A DNA stretch of 64,000 nt from Heterocephalus glaber (Eukaryota; Chordata; Mammalia; Rodentia; Bathyergidae), in assembly GCF_000247695.1 (NCBI RefSeq), contig NW_004624732.1, forward strand, positions 43,513,816 to 43,577,815, written 5' to 3'. Of this stretch, positions 60,039 to 64,000 are shown one piece after another. Position 1 is the first letter of the stretch, and each line of letters starts with the position of its first letter. The notes beneath the pieces were generated by a model. The model was not told the origin of the DNA, ran no database searches, and saw nothing but the letters and a program-made list of their open reading frames with translations. The position numbers and the translations under genes were made by a program.

Positions 60039-60695
60039 AAAAATTATTTTAAACACTAGAAATTCTGAAGTTGGAAATTATCATAAATAAAATGAATAAT
60101 TCACTCTAATACTCCACAGTAGATTTGAAAGAGAGCAATCAATACATTTCAAGATAAGTCATTGAGATATCCAATCAGAGAGGTGGGAAAAGCAGTAAAC
60201 ATAGCTAACAAACTATGGAACATTAACAAGATACTAACTAGTCATAATAGGAATCTCATTTGGGGGTAAGGAAAGAGAAAGGAGCAGAGAGGCTACTTGA
60301 ATAAATAGTGATCACCCACATTCCAAATTTAATAAAAGACATGAATCTATAATCCCAAGAAGTTCAATGAACTCTAAGCAGGATAAACCCAAAGAGATCC
60401 ATACAAGTACACTTTATAGCCAAATATTCCAAAGATGAATAAAAGAGTCTTGAAAGCAGTCAAAGAAGCAACTCGTCACATAGGAGAATCTTTAATCTTC
60501 AGAAATCCTGAAGCCCAGGAAACATTGGGGTAACATTTTCATATTAAAAGCACTGAAAGAGAAAAACCTATCAAACAAGAATTTTATATCTATTAAAACT
60601 ATCCTTCAAAAATGGAGGTGAATTTAAAACATAGGATAAGCAAATATGAGAGAGTTTGTTGCTAGCAGATGTGCCCTACAAAAAATACTAAAGGG

Positions 60696-60761
60696 CATGG
60701 CACTGCACCTGCCTGGCAAGCACAAGGTCCTGAGTTCAATTCCCAGTACCAAAAAAAAAAA
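60696..60761 (+). mobile_element. ID SINE, 5'-truncated
   Basis: Only the 3' two-thirds are present: CACCTGCCTGGCAAGCAC, AAGGTCCTGAGTTCAATTCC, CAGTACC and A tail; box A is missing. The duplication AATACTAAAGGG (60684-60695) / AATGCTAAAGGG (60762-60773) shows the truncated copy integrated as such. Without box A it could not be transcribed from its own promoter. Confidence 0.9.
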
Positions 60762-61454
60762 AATGCTAAAGGGAGACCTCTCATTTACAATGAAAGGACA
60801 TTCAACAATAAGTGAAACTGTAGATAAACGAAGGATGCTACCTAATAAGCATAAAAGCCAATAGCAGTGCATATTTTGTTTATAAATTTTTTTATCTCTT
60901 ATCATGATTTTTTTCTATCATCTATCATGATTTAAAAGACAAATGTATACTATGGGCACAAAGATGTCATTAGTGACCATAACAATTTAAAAGGTAATGG
61001 AAGAAGATGAAAACAAGCAAAATTCTTGTTGTAAACAATTGAAGCATAGCTTGATGAAATTTGTACCCAAACAATAATAATCAGCAAAATGACTCAATTA
61101 ATCAAATAATCAGGCTTGATATAAACACACAATAATTAAGGTAGTTTGGGATTATTGTGGAGATTAATTCATAGACCAGTGGAACAGGACTGAGACCAGA
61201 ATCAGATCTATGCTCCTAAATGGAAGCCTTACATAAAAGGGAGTTAACATTGCAAATCATTAACAAAAGATGAGTTTGTCATGAAACTATGATTAGATAG
61301 CAGAGAGAATAAATAAACATAGCTGGATCTTCCACCCTATCACCAATTAATTCCAGGTGGATCCAGAATTTAAATGAAAACCAAAAAAAGACTTTGAAAC
61401 ATTAAGAAACAATACAGAAAAACACATTTACCACTTCCTGGTAATAAATAATTT

Positions 61455-61540
61455 TTTTTTTTTTTTTGTACCAGGGATTGAACTCGGGACCTTGCGCTTG
61501 TGAGGCAGTTGCCAGAACCACTGAGCTAAATCCCTGGCCC
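61455..61540 (-). mobile_element. ID SINE (young type), full length
   Basis: T tract, GTACCAGGGATTGAACTCG, CCTTGCGCTTGTGAGGCAG, GAACCACTGAGCTAAATCCC, TGGCCC. Perfect 12-bp duplication AATAAATAATTT at 61443-61454 and 61541-61552. Confidence 0.95.
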
Positions 61541-61645
61541 AATAAATAATTTGTAAAAGAACAGTAAGCATAAATCAAAAAGCAAAACATTGATTAGGGA
61601 GTCCTACTGCAATTTTTTTTTTAAATCCTATGAGTTAAAACCTAA

Positions 61646-61755
61646 GGTATACCTGTAACCCCAGCTATTCGGGAGAATGAGACAGGAAGATCTTGTGTTT
61701 TCCAGCTACTGCAACTTAGGAAGGTTCCATCTCAGAAATTAAAATAATAAAATCC
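61646..61755 (+). mobile_element. B1 SINE fragment inside L1M/HAL1
   Basis: ATACCTGTAACCCCAGCTAT, TCGGGAGAATGAGACAGGAA, GATCTTGTG, a decayed middle, then TTCCATCTCAGAAATTAAAA. AATCCTATGAGTTAAAA before and AATCCTATCAGTTAAAA after it look like a 17-base target duplication. Confidence 0.85.
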
Positions 61756-62788
61756 TATCAGTTAAAATTAAAAACTCAATCAATTCATTAAAAATAGAAA
61801 GGAGATATAAGAAATAGTCCTTTACAGAAGATAAATGGACAGTAAATGTATGAAAAATTTACCAATGTCAAAAACGATCAAGAAAATATGTAAAATATGG
61901 CACTTCCAAGCAGATTGCAAAAATTCAAGTCTGAAAATGGCAGCCATAGGTAACATGCATACACACAACTAGTGTGGGGTGAGTTGGCAAAACTACTTTG
62001 GAAAACAAGTAGGAATTGCTTAGTAATGCCCAATTTGTGAATGCCCAGAGATACTGCTTCTAGGTATATGACTTAGAAAACCTCTTGAACTTTTCAACAT
62101 GAGAAAACACACAGATCATTTACAGTAAAATTTTTGTAATAATAACTCAGTCCAAATGCCTGAAAGAGTATAAAGAAAACTAAATTGGAACTGCATCCTT
62201 GAAATGGAATACTATGAAAGAGTGAAAATCCCAAAATGCAATGCGAGTGAAATAGTAAGTTGCAGAAGAAAACATTGATATTATTCCTTTTATATAAATT
62301 TCAAAAATAGGAAACATAAAAATATAATGCAATATAATGATACACATTATATTTAAACATATGCATTTATGTCTGCACACATTCATATATACAGATAGAT
62401 GGTAAAGCTTAAGAAAAACAAGTGAATAAACATAACCCAGCGGAGTGGTTACCATAGAGCAAAGAAGGGAAGCTCAAATGGTGCAGTGAGAAGAGGATGC
62501 AGTTGAGCAGGAAATCACACTACAAAAGCTTTCAAAACTAAAGGTAACATCTGGTTTCTTAAGCTGAGTTGTAAGCAGATCATTGTATTTTTTAATGCCA
62601 CTTACATATCATATATGTTCTTCTAGTGTACTGTATTTCACAAAACATTGTATTCACTATTTACAAATCAAAGCATTTCACTCACAATGAAAAGTAGAAG
62701 AAGCATAGAGAAAATCTACCTAGGGAAAATTCATCAAGCCTCTGCTTTAGAAAGTACACGCTGGTGGATATAAAAAAAGAGAAATAGA

Positions 62789-62886
62789 GGGCCTGGGATT
62801 TAGCTCAGTGTTTCCACCGCCTGCCTCACAAGCGCAAGGACCCAACTTCGATCCCCGGTACCACAAAAAAAAAAAAAGAGAGAGAG
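62789..62886 (+). mobile_element. ID SINE (young type) with (GA)n tail growth
   Basis: GGGCCTGGGATTTAGCTCAG, CACCGCCTGCCTCACAAGCG, AACTTCGATCCCCGGTACC and a CAAAA tail that runs into (GA)n. AGAGAAATAGAG before and AGAGAAATACAG after it form the target duplication. Confidence 0.93.
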
Positions 62887-62898
62887 AGAGAAATACAG

Positions 62899-64000
62899 AA
62901 AATGACACTATCTAAGAGAGAGAAAATAATTCGTTTTTAACCTAGGCAATATCAGGTGCAGATTTAAAAGAGAAATGTTATAAAGATATAATTGACAGAA
63001 TTGCTGATAGAATGGATGCAGTATGCTGCTATATTCATACCTGGTTTATTATTAGGAAGAAGATGATGATGATCAAAGAGAACTGTAGGGAAGCCTCTGC
63101 TTGAAGGGACAAGCAATGGAAAGCCAAAATGCTGCAAGAGAACCAAGTCCCCAAAGCCACTGGAAGATTCAGGCATTAGAGTTTGGACTGGGTCATTTCT
63201 ACCACTGCGAAGTGAGTTGGAGGTCATACACTGGTATGAAATGCACAGGAATAATTTTTTGGACTTGTGGAGAATGGAAAGAGTTTGAAACAGCATCTGT
63301 GGGAAATACAACAGGGAAAGAGACAAATAAAAAGACTGCAGATTAGCAAGAAGGGCTCAGCGGAGGTCGATGGCGTGAGTTTGTAGGACAGCCAGCTGGC
63401 ATGATTCATGACCTACTCTTGCAACCTTGGTTATCACTGAGTAGTTATCAACGTCACAAATACTGTCATATCTAAAATAGGTAGGCCCACAGACAGGAAG
63501 CTCACATGGAAACTCATGTGCTCCGTGTGGAGGCTAAACAATTTGTCAGAGGTCTACCAAAAATCTTAGACCACAGCATAAAGAAGACAGTGTAAAATCC
63601 TTTATACCACACGATATAATTTCCATGGTGACTCAATATTTCTATCTAGGTAAAGATTCTTTAGGATTTTTCAGGAAAACGTACAAAAAGGTGTTAGTGG
63701 GCAAAACCACAGCCTCCACCAGAGCAGTTGACCCAAGGCAGTAACTCGGATCCATCCCCGGCCCCCGACCCCACTCTTCGGTGCTGGAGCCTCCTTCAGT
63801 CAGGCAGCACTTTTGCTGGTGCAGGTGGCCCAGCCTCACCTATTTCCATGTACTTCTCAGGTTACAGTCATTGTGCTCTTTCTCTGTTACTGTCACTGTG
63901 TGCCTGGGAGGCAACGTATTCCCCTTTAGGTAGCAGCAACCAGACAAGAGAGATTGTTCTACCTTGCAACGGCTGCTGTCCACCATCTCCATCTTGTCAC
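62899..64000. other. Unassigned end of window, GC-richer at the right
   Basis: No recognised gene. 63680-64000 is clearly less AT-rich, with CCCCGGCCCCCGACCCC near 63757. Open frames at 62964-63326 (minus, 120 codons) and 63642-63839 (minus) show no known motifs. The right part could be the edge of a repeat or of an exon-bearing region beyond the window. Confidence 0.4.

Larger units (their letters stand above)
59560..62660 (+). mobile_element. Ancient L1M/HAL1-type LINE, sense, heavily interrupted
   Basis: Ordered blocks: AAAAACCTATCAAACAAGAA, TTTTATATCTATTAAAAC, TATCCTTCAAAAATGGAGGT, GTTGCTAGCAGATGTGCCCT, ACAAAAAATACTAAAGG at 60.56-60.70 kb (HAL1/L1M-type). Then a piece of ORF2 at 61.1-61.4 kb (ATTCATAGACCAGTGGAACA, CCAATTAATTCCAGGTGGAT), and a 3' part to about 62.66 kb (GGAATACTATGAAAGAGTG, GAGTGGTTACCATAGAGC). 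It is broken by ID copies at 59960, 60696 and 61455 and a B1 at 61646. Coding capacity is lost everywhere. It may be two related elements side by side. Confidence 0.55.

Noticed and set aside
10548..62886. ID copies as tRNA or BC1-like RNA genes
   Set aside because: They have A and B boxes but also A tails and target-site duplications, lack the acceptor stem of a tRNA, and occur many times, so they are retrotransposed SINEs.

Overview
This is eukaryotic nuclear DNA from a mammal, almost certainly a rodent. Eleven copies of a tRNA-Ala/BC1-like ID SINE sit beside monomeric B1 SINEs, some with the B1 internal duplication, a B1-ID chimera, and rodent-style MaLR LTRs. All of these lie on a background of ancient mammalian repeats (L2, MIR, MER5A, MLT1-like, L1M, mariner). 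The young ID form (box A TTTAGCTCAGTGG, middle CCTGCCTCRCAAGC, end CCCAGTACC plus an A tail) is not the mouse/rat consensus. I lean towards a hystricomorph or other non-murid rodent, but cannot fix the species.

I find no protein-coding gene, no exon I can defend, and no tRNA, rRNA or snRNA gene. The longest open frames (about 100-153 codons) are what chance gives in 64 kb of AT-rich DNA, or lie in L1. The window reads as an intergenic desert or a very large intron. Its content is transposon fossils, microsatellites and repeat-poor stretches that could hold distal regulatory DNA.

Layout. 1-435: L1 ORF2 fragment, minus strand. 436-5117: repeat-poor. 5118-6441: L1 3' UTR split by a MaLR LTR, then a second MaLR/MLT1-like LTR. 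6442-10530: repeat-poor with a (TG)n and an L3/MIR-like fragment. 10534-19154: four ID insertions with target-site duplications, plus MIR and L2. 14740-24960: long repeat-poor stretches, including a candidate regulatory kilobase at about 15.0-16.0 kb. 24.9-26 kb: (CA)n, L2 and a 44-bp perfect palindrome. 26.9-28.1 kb: MaLR LTR followed by a GC-richer LTR-like block. 30.2 and 38.2 kb: two non-autonomous hAT transposons of one family. 31-36.8 kb: tandem repeats, MIR, L2, an LTR-like repeat split by an ID, polypurine tracts. 38.3-44.7 kb: repeat-poor, with a strong G-quadruplex motif at 42.85 kb. 44.7-50.7 kb: L2, B1-ID, MIR, B1, old ID copies and a mariner transposase pseudogene. 51.6-56.1 kb: L1, a 42-bp duplication, two LTR fragments, L2, MER5A, MIR. 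57.9-62.7 kb: two old L1M-type LINEs, plus strand, broken by four ID copies and a B1, with another B1 between them. A last ID lies at 62.8 kb. 62.9-64.0 kb: unassigned, GC-richer at the end.

No new molecular system is visible. The points most worth following are the hAT pair, the unassigned LTR-like block at 27.3-28.1 kb, the two ID generations, the mariner fossil, the AT palindrome and the repeat-free motif-rich stretch near 15.0-16.0 kb. Family names were assigned by recognising consensus sequences by eye, without a database search.
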